From IMG/VR virus record IMGVR_UViG_3300009151_004347, positions 1 through 40,405 of that record: a DNA stretch of 40,405 nt, one strand, 5' to 3'. Position 1 is the first letter of the stretch; the number at the start of each line of letters is the position of its first letter. The notes under the pieces were generated by a model. That model worked only from the letters and a program-made list of their open reading frames with translations, searched no databases and was not told where the DNA came from. Both the position numbers and the translations under genes were made by a program. The stretch is from a virus. Shown piece after piece: positions 32,451-40,062 of the stretch.

Positions 32451-32890
32451 ATCAACAAGAACGCGAAACAATAGAAAGAGTCAAACATGAAGCTCAAAGA
32501 CGAATCTGGGTCACCTTCCAAAAAGAAGGAATCCACTGCTACCCCGCAGCCGCAACAGATCCGGCCCTTAAGACGGGTGATGAGTATGACGTTAGTTTCC
32601 TTGGCACTCCTCACCGTCATATCTTTCACTTCCGGGTGTGGATTGATGTTGTACACAATGATAGAGACATTGAATTCATCCAGTTCAAGCGATGGCTCCA
32701 AAAACTCTACCAAGACGGAACAATCCAACTCGACTACAGATCCTGCGAAATGATGTCAGACGATTTGTATTTGCAAATCGCTGCAAGGTATCCCGGACGC
32801 TCAGTCTGGATTGAGGTCTCTGAAGATGGTGAAAACGGAGCCCTTATCAAGTATGAAACTCACCGCCCCAATATCAATATTGCTATCTAA
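32447..32890 (+). CDS. Possible T-fold protein next to dpdA
   Basis: This 147-residue protein has a strand-loop pattern like the QueD/PTPS T-fold: PHRHIFHFRVWID (His56, His58), then NDRDIEFIQFKRWL, and SCEMMSDDL...RSVWIEVSEDGENG (Cys100, Glu101). These parallel the HGHxY, DFxxLK and late E-rich motifs of QueD. It is not a recognised QueD, and no database support is claimed. It is coupled to the previous gene and lies two genes after dpdA. A second frame over part of it encodes a lipoprotein-like ORF. Confidence 0.6.
   Translation: MNQQERETIERVKHEAQRRIWVTFQKEGIHCYPAAATDPALKTGDEYDVSFLGTPHRHIFHFRVWIDVVHNDRDIEFIQFKRWLQKLYQDGTIQLDYRSCEMMSDDLYLQIAARYPGRSVWIEVSEDGENGALIKYETHRPNINIAI
32487..32753 (+). 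CDS. Overlapping lipoprotein-like ORF
   Basis: This 88-residue frame lies wholly inside the T-fold-like gene in another frame. It has a basic N-terminus, a hydrophobic stretch MTLVSLALLTVISF (residues 34-47) and then TSGC with Cys51, a lipobox, followed by a Ser/Thr-rich linker. That is the layout of a small lipoprotein, as in Rz1-type spanins, which are often embedded in other genes. It could also be a chance shadow of the outer gene. There is no clear SD. Confidence 0.3.
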   Translation: MKLKDESGSPSKKKESTATPQPQQIRPLRRVMSMTLVSLALLTVISFTSGCGLMLYTMIETLNSSSSSDGSKNSTKTEQSNSTTDPAK

Positions 32891-32901
32891 TAGGAAACAA
32901 A

Positions 32902-33123
32902 ATGGCAAAAATTACTCTCAAATCTAACCCCCGTGTGATTGAAATCCAAGACGACTTGGAAAAGCTCTTGGAGTTCTGCCAAGACTATGGCTATCGTTAC
33001 AACGAGGCCGATTTGTACAACTTCAAGAGTTATGCTTGGCAACAGTATAACAAGTATTCACAAGGCAAAAATGCCAAGAACATGTGGGACGAAGACACTC
33101 GTCGCTTTGCTGGAAGATTCTAA
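32902..33123 (+). CDS. Small conserved phage protein (73 aa)
   Basis: This 73-residue helical protein starts with an SD (TAGGAAAC) and ends in the start of the next gene (TAATGA). It has an LEFCQDYGYRYNEADLYNF segment and a basic C-terminus. It is of a kind often present in T4-like marine phages, but no function is known to me. Confidence 0.65.
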   Translation: MAKITLKSNPRVIEIQDDLEKLLEFCQDYGYRYNEADLYNFKSYAWQQYNKYSQGKNAKNMWDEDTRRFAGRF

Positions 33124-34337
33124 TGAGAAAACTATTTTACATGGGGCTGGAGAGTTACGAAGCCCGCTACACTCTACAACTCACAGAGTGGAATCGACGT
33201 GTGTTTGAACGCCGTGGTTTGGATGTTGTGTATGTGCCAGGCACCACAATTGACAACACACAAGCTATCTCAGTAGGTCAAGTACTAGATGCACACGGAC
33301 GCAGTTTCTTTGCCATGAGCCAAATGATGAACTTGGTGCAGCTCATGAAGAACGGCGATGTTACTGGTGACGATGTTATCTACTTTGAAGACATGTTCCA
33401 ACCAGGCTTTGAAAGTCTTGGTTACATCATGAATCAGATTCCTCAGGAACAATGTCCTAAAATCTATGTTCGTTGTTTGGCACAGGCTATTGATCCCGAT
33501 GACTTTGTGCATGTATGGGGTATGGCTAAATGGATGAACTTGTATGAACAAATGGTCAATGAAATGGTGGCTTTCTCGGGTGGTGCAGTATTGGCCACTA
33601 ATGAAGAAATGGTTGCGCACATGCGCATTGCTGGATGGACTGCTCCGATCTACAACATTTCCGGTCTTGCATTTGGCAAATCAGAAGTCTTGGAGCGGAT
33701 CGGTGGAAAAGCAAATATCAAGCCGTTTGATTCGCGTCCACGGAAGGTGGGTTTCGCAGCACGTTTTGATCAGGAAAAGCAACCTGGCTTCTTCATGGAT
33801 CTTATTGAAATGTATAGCGAGCTCACCAGCGAGCCGTGTGAATTTGCCATATACTCGGGTGGACCTTTACGATCCAATAACCCTGAATACGTTCAACGTG
33901 CCCGCCGTATGGAGGCAGAAGGCAAACTCAAAATCTATGACAACATAAGCAAGAATGAATACTACGCTCATCTTAATAACACTCGTGTGCTTTTTAATTG
34001 TGCTTTACAAGATTGGGTTTCAAACACCGTATCAGAGGCCGATACTGTTGGATGCAATGTGTTATATCCAGCGTATCGCAGTTTTCCTGAAACATTCGCG
34101 AACGATCCCAATAGACTGTATATTCCCTGGAGCATAGATGATGCTTATCACAAACTGCAAAACCTCCTGCGAGAGCCGCATCACAACATGGGACTCATTA
34201 GTGACTGGAACAATGCCACTGTGGATCGCGTTGTTGATATTCTTACTGGCATGGGCGAGCAATGGAATAGAGCTGGCAACCGTTATCGTGACCACGCTGC
34301 TCACGAAAAATATCAAGTTGTGAAGATAGAACAATGA
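33123..34337 (+). CDS. Marine-phage glycosyltransferase-like protein
   Basis: This 404-residue protein starts at 33123, sharing a base with the upstream TAA. It has MRKLFYMGLESYEARY at the N-terminus, then an IYFEDMFQPGFESL segment, and the C-terminal half has RDW-like NCALQDWVSNTVSEADTLG-type residues and SFPETFANDP, resembling the GT-B glycosyltransferase family seen in cyanophages. It is coupled by ATGA to the next gene. The most likely role is glucosylation or other glycosylation of DNA or virion protein; the acceptor is not visible. Confidence 0.75.
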   Translation: MRKLFYMGLESYEARYTLQLTEWNRRVFERRGLDVVYVPGTTIDNTQAISVGQVLDAHGRSFFAMSQMMNLVQLMKNGDVTGDDVIYFEDMFQPGFESLGYIMNQIPQEQCPKIYVRCLAQAIDPDDFVHVWGMAKWMNLYEQMVNEMVAFSGGAVLATNEEMVAHMRIAGWTAPIYNISGLAFGKSEVLERIGGKANIKPFDSRPRKVGFAARFDQEKQPGFFMDLIEMYSELTSEPCEFAIYSGGPLRSNNPEYVQRARRMEAEGKLKIYDNISKNEYYAHLNNTRVLFNCALQDWVSNTVSEADTVGCNVLYPAYRSFPETFANDPNRLYIPWSIDDAYHKLQNLLREPHHNMGLISDWNNATVDRVVDILTGMGEQWNRAGNRYRDHAAHEKYQVVKIEQ

Positions 34338-34537
34338 TTAGCGAATATTTTACAAAACAAATTGAACAAGGTGCTACAGAAATGTTTTTCTATGGGCTAG
34401 AATCAGGATCTGGCTCGGTAGAAAACATGAAAATTAATATCACAAACCACAAAGGCGCACTGGACACATTTCCAACTAACTTAGAGTTTGTTAGAATGCT
34501 GAGTGAAAGTATGCCATTGTTCAAGGAAATTGAATGA
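34334..34537 (+). CDS. Small unknown protein (67 aa)
   Basis: This 67-residue protein is coupled by ATGA on both sides, between the glycosyltransferase-like gene and galE. It has a YGLESGSGS segment and a C-terminal helix. No family or function is recognised. Its position suggests that it belongs to the same operon. Confidence 0.6.
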   Translation: MISEYFTKQIEQGATEMFFYGLESGSGSVENMKINITNHKGALDTFPTNLEFVRMLSESMPLFKEIE

Positions 34538-35481
34538 GTGTTGTAATTGTGACCGGCTCAGCCGGATATATTGGTGGACAGATTGCACTGAGACTAAAAG
34601 ATGCTGGTTACACAGTGTACGGAATTGATCGAAGAGAGATGCCAGCACATCTGCAAGGTGTATGCGATGGATTCTTGTATCAAGACTTTGCTTCAGATGT
34701 GGCATTGAGTTGGGTTATTGCCAAACAGCCCGGTGCCATTATTCATTGTGCTGGTACAAGTCTTGTGGGCCCAAGTGTGAAGAATCCCAGCGAATATTAC
34801 AACAATAATGTGGTCAAGACGCTGAAGTTGTTAGACATTGTTAAAAACAGTTTGCCCAAGTGCAAATTTATTTTTAGTTCTAGTGCTGCCACATACGGCG
34901 AGCCTGTTATGAATCCCATACACGAAGTAGATCCTAAAGAGCCTGTCAGTCCTTATGGTGAAAGCAAGTTAATGATTGACATGATATTAGAAAGCTATCA
35001 TCGGGCATACGGACTTGACTATGTTAGTTTCCGCTACTTCAATGCTTGTGGTGCTGATCCTCAAGGTAGACACGGCCAGGAGCCTGGCGCCACACACTTG
35101 ATTGCCAAGTTGTTAGAAGCAACTAGAGATGATGAGCAGTTTAGAATATACGGTGACAATTATCCTACAGACGATGGCACTTGTGTTCGTGATTATGTGC
35201 ATGTGGATGACGTAGCACAAGCCCATGTATTAGCATTGTATATGCGTGTTCCTCCGGGCGTTTATAATCTTGGATCAAATCAAGGAACTAGCGTTAAGCA
35301 GGTAATGGAACGTGCAAAGACTATTGTTGGTAAAATGCCTCACATTGGCGTAGAAGCTCGACGTGAAGGTGACCCACCTGTGCTGGTGGCATCAGCAGAC
35401 AAATATGATGCAATTGGCTGGCGTAAAAATTATACACTAGATGATATGATACAGCATTCCTGGAACTGGTACACTAGGTAA
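34534..35481 (+). CDS. galE: UDP-glucose 4-epimerase-like (GalE)
   Basis: This 315-residue extended SDR has the NAD-binding GSAGYIG motif (Gly8, Gly11, Gly14), the SSSAATYGEP catalytic Ser region (116-121) and YGESK with Tyr141 and Lys145. The CVRDYVHVDDVAQAH segment near residue 225 is typical of GalE. The enzyme interconverts UDP-glucose and UDP-galactose (or the N-acetyl forms). It supplies activated sugars for the several glycosyltransferases in this window. The operon continues from the upstream gene by ATGA. Confidence 0.92.
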   Translation: MSVVIVTGSAGYIGGQIALRLKDAGYTVYGIDRREMPAHLQGVCDGFLYQDFASDVALSWVIAKQPGAIIHCAGTSLVGPSVKNPSEYYNNNVVKTLKLLDIVKNSLPKCKFIFSSSAATYGEPVMNPIHEVDPKEPVSPYGESKLMIDMILESYHRAYGLDYVSFRYFNACGADPQGRHGQEPGATHLIAKLLEATRDDEQFRIYGDNYPTDDGTCVRDYVHVDDVAQAHVLALYMRVPPGVYNLGSNQGTSVKQVMERAKTIVGKMPHIGVEARREGDPPVLVASADKYDAIGWRKNYTLDDMIQHSWNWYTR

Positions 35482-35484
35482 ATA
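35479..35484 (+). promoter_or_regulatory. T4-type late promoter core TAAATA
   Basis: TAAATA begins at the galE stop and ends 6 bases before the ATG at 35491, with no SD (only TTTTTT). This is another candidate leaderless late start. Confidence 0.5.
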
Positions 35485-35490
35485 TTTTTT

Positions 35491-36063
35491 ATGGAATATG
35501 CATATCAATTAAAGTTACCTCCAGTTGTTGAAATACTTCGTCCTGAGCTGAAAGACGATCCCTGGAAAGACATTGATGGTTTGGTTACTGTCACGCATGC
35601 AGAAGAGTTTGTGGATCCTTCTTGGTTAAGTTTCAGAGGACTTAACTGGTACAAAGCAAATATCTTTAAAAAGGCACCTGGGTGGTACGGACCTATTCAC
35701 ACTGACGGTGATAATACTGTACAAACTTGGGCTATTAATTGGGTTGACAGTGCAGGTGGTGGTATGGAATTTTGGCATCCTGATGCTATAAAAAGCAGTT
35801 CATTAGAGTATGATGTCGGTGGACGCACAGATGGCAGAGTTAAAGGCTGGAGACACGTTGTAAATAGACCTGCTGATTTTGTGTATATGACCCCACCGGG
35901 CACTGCTTGGTTGATTGATGTAACAGTTCCACACAACGGATTTAATCCTGTATCCTCAACACAAATTCGCTGGGTTTTTTCTCTACGCACTGACATAGGT
36001 GACAAACCAAATACCTTTAAAGATGCTGTAGAATATTTCTCAGACCTTATTATACACAAATAA
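35491..36063 (+). CDS. 2OG-Fe(II) oxygenase-like protein
   Basis: This 190-residue protein has an HTDG motif with His70 and Asp72, the HxD iron site of 2-oxoglutarate oxygenases, and VPHNGF with the distal His148. An Arg12 to 18 residues later (Arg160 or Arg166) could bind 2-oxoglutarate. A WAINWV segment after the HxD fits the double-stranded beta-helix. Such enzymes hydroxylate small molecules, proteins or nucleobases. It lies after galE and before a minimal DegT gene. The substrate is unknown. Confidence 0.7.
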   Translation: MEYAYQLKLPPVVEILRPELKDDPWKDIDGLVTVTHAEEFVDPSWLSFRGLNWYKANIFKKAPGWYGPIHTDGDNTVQTWAINWVDSAGGGMEFWHPDAIKSSSLEYDVGGRTDGRVKGWRHVVNRPADFVYMTPPGTAWLIDVTVPHNGFNPVSSTQIRWVFSLRTDIGDKPNTFKDAVEYFSDLIIHK

Positions 36064-36659
36064 TGTTCGACAAGATAAAAAAGTTTGAAGAAGAACTAGC
36101 AGAGTTTACAGGAGCACCGTATGCAATCATGACTGATTGCTGTACACATGCCATTGAACTTTGCCTGCGACATGATCGAGTAAAGGAAGTTGTCATGACT
36201 CCTTACACCTATCTAAGCATTCCAATGACCATGCACAAGTTGGGCGTCAAGTATTCTTACAACGATGAAGCATGGACTGGCGAATATTCTTTTGGCCTAA
36301 CTCGAATCTGGGACAGTGCTCGCAGGCTGGAAAAAGACATGTATCGGACCGGAACCATGCAGTGTTTGAGTTTTGGGCATACAAAGCCCTTACATATAGG
36401 ACACGGTGGTGCTATCTTGTTGGATGACAAAAAAGCATATGAAACCATATTGCGTCAACGTTATGATGGCAGGGATTTAACTGTGGCACCGTGGCAAGAT
36501 CAAAAGACCTTCCATGTGGGCTATCATTACCGACCCAGCATAGAAGATGCAGTGCAAGGAGTGGCATTGCTTCAAGGAATTAAAGAACACAATCCCAAAC
36601 CGGTATATGTGCCATATCCTGACTTGAGAAATATCAAAATAGTTGACGAATCAGTTTAA
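36063..36659 (+). CDS. Minimal DegT-type aminotransferase
   Basis: This 198-residue protein shares the DegT/DnrJ/EryC1 fold-type I pattern: FTGAPYAIMTDCCTHAIEL, then IWDSARRL with Asp84, and SFGHTKPLHIGHGGAILLDD with Lys108 as the PLP lysine. Normal members have about 370 residues, so the C-terminal domain is missing; only a YHYRPSIEDAVQGVALL remnant is present. No frameshift is visible in the following 50 bases. It could be a reduced enzyme that makes aminosugars, or a non-catalytic relative. Its start shares a base with the upstream stop. Confidence 0.7.
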   Translation: MFDKIKKFEEELAEFTGAPYAIMTDCCTHAIELCLRHDRVKEVVMTPYTYLSIPMTMHKLGVKYSYNDEAWTGEYSFGLTRIWDSARRLEKDMYRTGTMQCLSFGHTKPLHIGHGGAILLDDKKAYETILRQRYDGRDLTVAPWQDQKTFHVGYHYRPSIEDAVQGVALLQGIKEHNPKPVYVPYPDLRNIKIVDESV

Positions 36660-36662
36660 ATA
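36657..36662 (+). promoter_or_regulatory. Late promoter-like TTTAAATA before folE
   Basis: TTTAAATA (36655-36662) matches 7 of the 8 bases of the T4 late box and lies 51 bases before the folE start. The leader between them contains a hairpin (36679-36696). Confidence 0.4.
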
Positions 36663-36678
36663 CTTTACAATTAATAAC

Positions 36679-36696
36679 ATAGACATCCCCGTCTAT
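36679..36696 (+). promoter_or_regulatory. Hairpin in the folE leader
   Basis: ATAGAC (36679-36684) and GTCTAT (36691-36696) form a 6-bp stem around the loop ATCCCC, a few bases before the SD CGGAG. No T run follows, so it is not a terminator. It could control translation of folE, but it does not match the preQ1 riboswitch consensus. Confidence 0.35.
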
Positions 36697-36713
36697 AACT
36701 CGGAGAATAACAA

Positions 36714-37406
36714 TTGGAAAAAAATCTATCACAAGTCCTTCGCGAACGCATGAAGGCAGACAACAAGAGATTCTGGGCCGGCGACAACATTAGTGAATAC
36801 ATTGCTGATTCAGATCGAGAACATTTGATTGCAGAAGCTACTGAAGCATTTGAACAGGTGCTTGATGTATTACTAATCGACAGACAAAATGATCCAAACT
36901 CAAAAGGTACCGCACAGCGTCTTGCCAAAATGTACTTCAATGAAATTATGGCTGGCAGGTACGAGACGAGCCCTAATGCTACAGCTTTCCCAAACGATAC
37001 GGACGGAGCGTACGAAGGTATGTTGGTGGTGCGTTCGGAGCTTAAGAGCATGTGTTCGCATCATCACCAGCCTGTTACGGGTGTGGCTTATATTGGAATC
37101 ATTGCTGGCCCCAAACTTATTGGTCTATCCAAGTATACCAGGATTGCGCAATGGTGTGCCCGTCGAGGCACTCTCCAAGAAGAGCTATGTATGGATATTG
37201 CTCGCGAAATTGAATTCGCGACCGGGTCCAAGGATGTCGCAGTTTATATACAAGCTACCCATGGTTGTTGTGAGAATCGCGGTATCATGGCTCATTCTAG
37301 TCTCACCCAAACAACGGTTTTACACGGTGCGTTTAAATTAGACCAAAGCGTAAAGAAGGAATTCTTTGACAATATAAAACTACAACAGGACTTTGCACCA
37401 CGATGA
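36714..37406 (+). CDS. folE: GTP cyclohydrolase I (FolE)
   Basis: This 230-residue protein has the FolE signature MCSHHHQPVTGVAYIG (Cys114, His116, His117), GLSKYTRIAQW, TLQEELC, and ATHGCCENRG near the C-terminus. FolE converts GTP to dihydroneopterin triphosphate, the first step toward both folate and 7-deazaguanines. The start is TTG at 36714 with SD CGGAG. In this phage it opens the operon that ends with queD, so the 7-deazaguanine route is the likely use. Family and function are firm. Confidence 0.95.
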   Translation: MEKNLSQVLRERMKADNKRFWAGDNISEYIADSDREHLIAEATEAFEQVLDVLLIDRQNDPNSKGTAQRLAKMYFNEIMAGRYETSPNATAFPNDTDGAYEGMLVVRSELKSMCSHHHQPVTGVAYIGIIAGPKLIGLSKYTRIAQWCARRGTLQEELCMDIAREIEFATGSKDVAVYIQATHGCCENRGIMAHSSLTQTTVLHGAFKLDQSVKKEFFDNIKLQQDFAPR

Positions 37407-37516
37407 TAATTATTACCAATCAATCAGGCGACATTCAGATGCCGGCAGAAGAAGGATTGTTGGAATGGTTGCAAGCAAACTATCCCTATTCTCAATATCA
37501 TTTGGAGGAGATTTAA
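37403..37516 (+). CDS. Tiny coupled ORF (37 aa)
   Basis: This 37-residue frame starts on the folE stop (ATGA) and its stop abuts the next ATG, so it fills the gap exactly. It reads MIIITNQSGDIQMP then an acidic helix. There is no known family. The exact fit between neighbours supports a real gene. Confidence 0.5.
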   Translation: MIIITNQSGDIQMPAEEGLLEWLQANYPYSQYHLEEI

Positions 37517-37846
37517 ATGGCAAAAAAGAGACCTAAGATGTCTAAAGCAGACTCAGACGCATTTGAAGCGTTGAAAGAAGAATTTGAAGCACTAAACATA
37601 GAGGAGAATCAAATGGCAAAATCAAAAGCAAAAGCAAAGACCCCAGGATCAGTTAACCGACTCAGCGACAAGCTGGTCAAAGTTAACGAAAACTTCACCA
37701 TCAACATGTATGACAATGGCTACATGATTGAAGTGGGCGGTAGAGACAACGAAGATAACTGGAAAACTTCCAAGATCATTGTCGACACTGTAGACGAACT
37801 GTTGGTACTGGTTCGCGAAGCAACTGAAATTGAAAGAGCAGACTAA
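37517..37846 (+). CDS. Small basic/acidic protein with two possible starts
   Basis: The full frame has 109 residues. A second ATG at residue 33 (37613) has a strong SD (GAGGAG) eight bases upstream and opens a Lys-rich segment MAKSKAKAKTP, so a shorter 77-residue form may be made as well. The C-terminal part (FTINMYDNGYMIEVGGRDNEDNW) is beta-rich and acidic. I do not know the function. Confidence 0.55.
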   Translation: MAKKRPKMSKADSDAFEALKEEFEALNIEENQMAKSKAKAKTPGSVNRLSDKLVKVNENFTINMYDNGYMIEVGGRDNEDNWKTSKIIVDTVDELLVLVREATEIERAD

Positions 37847-38016
37847 TGGCTAAGAAAATCACCCCCTACGAACAAGCGCCTTATCAACAAGGCTACGAGC
37901 AGGCCAAGGCCGGCGAAAAGTGCATGAACCCCTATTTGAAACTGGAAGACGCCGAAGCAGATGCTGACGACTTCCAGCGTGGTTACAACAATGCAGTTGA
38001 AGAACAAGATGACTGA
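37846..38016 (+). CDS. RMF-like small protein (56 aa)
   Basis: This 56-residue protein starts on the previous stop (TAATG). It has YQQGYEQAKAGEKCMNPY and a later FQRGYNNA, a pattern of G..A...NPY..........F..G that resembles ribosome modulation factor (Rmf). Rmf dimerises and inactivates 70S ribosomes in E. coli. A similar pattern occurs in module 4 of the GVAEG polyprotein. The resemblance is short and untested. Confidence 0.45.
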   Translation: MAKKITPYEQAPYQQGYEQAKAGEKCMNPYLKLEDAEADADDFQRGYNNAVEEQDD

Positions 38017-38401
38017 TTTAGAAATTGCATATCAACAAGATATTGCACCCTGGGATGACCGTGTGGAAGAGCTGTCAGACTATCATGTGACAGTATTCCG
38101 TGATCGGTATCCTGTAACTCTGGGTCATTTGTTGTTTGTTCCACAGTACAATACTGATGATGTAATCATGGAATGTTTTGAGTTGGCAATGCTACATGGT
38201 CGCAGAATGGTAGAACGTGGTGACTGTGCGGCATTCAACCTTGGTATCAACATGGGCCGAGAAGCAGGGCAAACTGTGATGTATCCGCATGTGCATTTGA
38301 TTCCACGCCGTGTAGGCGACTGTGCCGATCCCGTTGGCGGTGTGCGTGGAGTAATATTTGGTCAAGCCAACTACAAAACAGCAGGCTATCAAAAACCATA
38401 A
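38009..38401 (+). CDS. HIT-family hydrolase
   Basis: This 130-residue protein is set to start at 38009, overlapping the previous stop; upstream codons would extend it into that gene. It has GQTVMYPHVHLIPRR near residue 95, the histidine triad region of HIT proteins, although the first His of HxHxH is replaced by Tyr. The HIT family hydrolyses nucleotide phosphoramidates and similar bonds. It sits in the folE operon directly before a Rieske oxygenase, so a nucleotide-linked intermediate could be its substrate. Confidence 0.75.
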   Translation: MTDLEIAYQQDIAPWDDRVEELSDYHVTVFRDRYPVTLGHLLFVPQYNTDDVIMECFELAMLHGRRMVERGDCAAFNLGINMGREAGQTVMYPHVHLIPRRVGDCADPVGGVRGVIFGQANYKTAGYQKP

Positions 38402-38402
38402 T

Positions 38403-39215
38403 ATGTTTTTAGGACTCCAACAAGATTTCAAACTTGATTGTGCAACGCCCATTGATCAACTTAATTGTAAATGGTCAGTGGTAAATTACCACGGTCGTTT
38501 TTATTTGTTGAGTAATGTGTGTCCGCATCAGCACAGCAGGATCAGCAATTGTGAAACATCTGAACTGAAATGTCCTTATCACGGCATGCAATTTGATTTG
38601 CTAGGCTTAGGCGTTGGCAACGATTTGGTGTTACAAAAACAATCTTGCTACAGTGACAGTACCATGTTGTTCGATCAACCTATAGTGTACAATTTTCCCA
38701 TTCCAACAGAACATTTTGAACTGGAAGAACATCGTCGAGACACTGTCGATGCAACTGTTGAAACAATCATGGATGTGTTCTTAGATATCGCTCATATACC
38801 TGTCGCTCATGCAGGCGTGTATGATCGAATAGGCATCACAAATATCAGTGGCTTGGTTTACGAAACTTTTTTAGGTGGTTCAATACAGTTTGTGCCGCCA
38901 CAATCTAACAGTCACATGATTGCACAAGACCAGGAGCTGAATCTTGGTGCTTGTTGGATGGCCTTGTATCCTGGCACAATGATTGAATGGCAGCCAGGTG
39001 CATTGTTTGTTACTGTGGCTCACACTAGAGGTGTAGAAGTTTACAAGTATCGCGACACAAGGTATCCACTCAGCAGTTGGAACGTAAACGAAGATGTATG
39101 GGAATTGGCCTGGAGTCAAGACAAAACCCTAAGTGAAAACATAGTTGAAATTGGGCACACCAATTTAGATCAACTCAAACAGCACCACAGGAGTTATCAT
39201 GCTGTGCAGAGATAA
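38403..39215 (+). CDS. Rieske-type oxygenase-like protein
   Basis: This 270-residue protein has the Rieske cluster site Cys40-x-His42 and Cys57-x2-His60 (CPHQH and CPYHG). The mononuclear iron motif DIAHIPVAH with Asp128, His131 and His136 follows. This is the layout of the catalytic subunit of Rieske oxygenases, which use reductase-supplied electrons to hydroxylate or demethylate substrates. It is smaller than typical (about 350-450 residues). The start follows the HIT stop by one base. It overlaps the next gene by 17 bases. In a phage nucleotide operon this is unusual; a tailoring step on a 7-deazaguanine is my guess. Confidence 0.8.
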   Translation: MFLGLQQDFKLDCATPIDQLNCKWSVVNYHGRFYLLSNVCPHQHSRISNCETSELKCPYHGMQFDLLGLGVGNDLVLQKQSCYSDSTMLFDQPIVYNFPIPTEHFELEEHRRDTVDATVETIMDVFLDIAHIPVAHAGVYDRIGITNISGLVYETFLGGSIQFVPPQSNSHMIAQDQELNLGACWMALYPGTMIEWQPGALFVTVAHTRGVEVYKYRDTRYPLSSWNVNEDVWELAWSQDKTLSENIVEIGHTNLDQLKQHHRSYHAVQR

Positions 39216-40062
39216 CTGGATTGACATCAGTTGGGACGGGCTTCCAAAACGCAAAAAAACAGAAAACTTGCGTGTGATTTTCAATCAAAAGGCAGAGAAG
39301 ATCGTGCCTTTTGATCAAGCATGTGATCAAACAGCCCATGAAATCTACAGTGAACATAAAAATTTGTATGTTGCACTTAGCGGCGGCTGCGACAGTGAAA
39401 ATGTAGCTAATGCATTACACCGAAACAAAATACCATTTACTCCTATTATTTTGATTTATGATAACGTCAAAGATCAAGAACAAGTGAGAGAAAGTTCATA
39501 CGCCATTGAATGGTGCAAGCAGCATCATGTTGACCCTTGGATGATTTATTCAAAAGACTTTATTGGTTCTACTGAAGAGAAACTGTCATTTTTGAACATC
39601 CGACCTAGATTACCATTTGGCCTTATTACAACTGTGATGTTGTCAACCCTTATGCAGGAAAAAACAGGATTGTTGTTAACTGGATATCAACTTGAATACT
39701 ATCCTGATCATGAGCAAATGACATATTTAGAATCACAACTAGGCGACTATGTGGGATTTGTAATGGAAGAAAGTGACCGTTACTTAGAGACTATGCATCC
39801 TGATCAACATCCCTGGGGATTCCATTATTGGAGTCCAGATATTTTGGCAGCCTTTGTAAATGAGTGGGATACAACTATGACCATGCAAGAAAACAAAGCC
39901 AACATATACAAAGTGCAGTACCGACCAAAGTTGAATTACCCGCGTGATATGCTGCCTAGTGAAAAATTCACTATTAGGAAAATATTATGCCAGCAATTTG
40001 GCACATTGGATTGTGCGCTGTTGGGCACAAAACAATCACTACTCGAAAAACTTGTTAAATAG
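39199..40062 (+). CDS. PP-loop ATPase (N-type), QueC-like or Asn-synthetase-like
   Basis: This 287-residue protein has the PP-loop SGGCDS at residues 61-66, which in N-type ATP pyrophosphatases binds ATP to activate a carboxylate or carbonyl. QueC uses the same loop (SGGxDS) to make preQ0, but QueC also has a four-cysteine zinc site and is about 220 residues; that site is not seen here. A relation to asparagine synthetase C-domains or other amide-forming enzymes is equally possible. SD ACAGGAG precedes the ATG inside the Rieske gene. The gene is in the folE-queD operon. Confidence 0.65.
   Translation: MLCRDNWIDISWDGLPKRKKTENLRVIFNQKAEKIVPFDQACDQTAHEIYSEHKNLYVALSGGCDSENVANALHRNKIPFTPIILIYDNVKDQEQVRESSYAIEWCKQHHVDPWMIYSKDFIGSTEEKLSFLNIRPRLPFGLITTVMLSTLMQEKTGLLLTGYQLEYYPDHEQMTYLESQLGDYVGFVMEESDRYLETMHPDQHPWGFHYWSPDILAAFVNEWDTTMTMQENKANIYKVQYRPKLNYPRDMLPSEKFTIRKILCQQFGTLDCALLGTKQSLLEKLVK

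Noticed and set aside
36063-36659. Frameshift that splits a full DegT gene
   Set aside because: The next 50 bases are a leader with hairpin and SD; no continuing DegT C-terminal domain is visible in other frames.
36661-36713. preQ1 riboswitch before folE
   Set aside because: The hairpin lacks the conserved loop and A-rich tail of preQ1 classes known to me.
39199-40062. Calling the PP-loop gene queC
   Set aside because: The PP-loop fits, but the four-cysteine zinc site of QueC is not seen and the length differs; left as an open choice.
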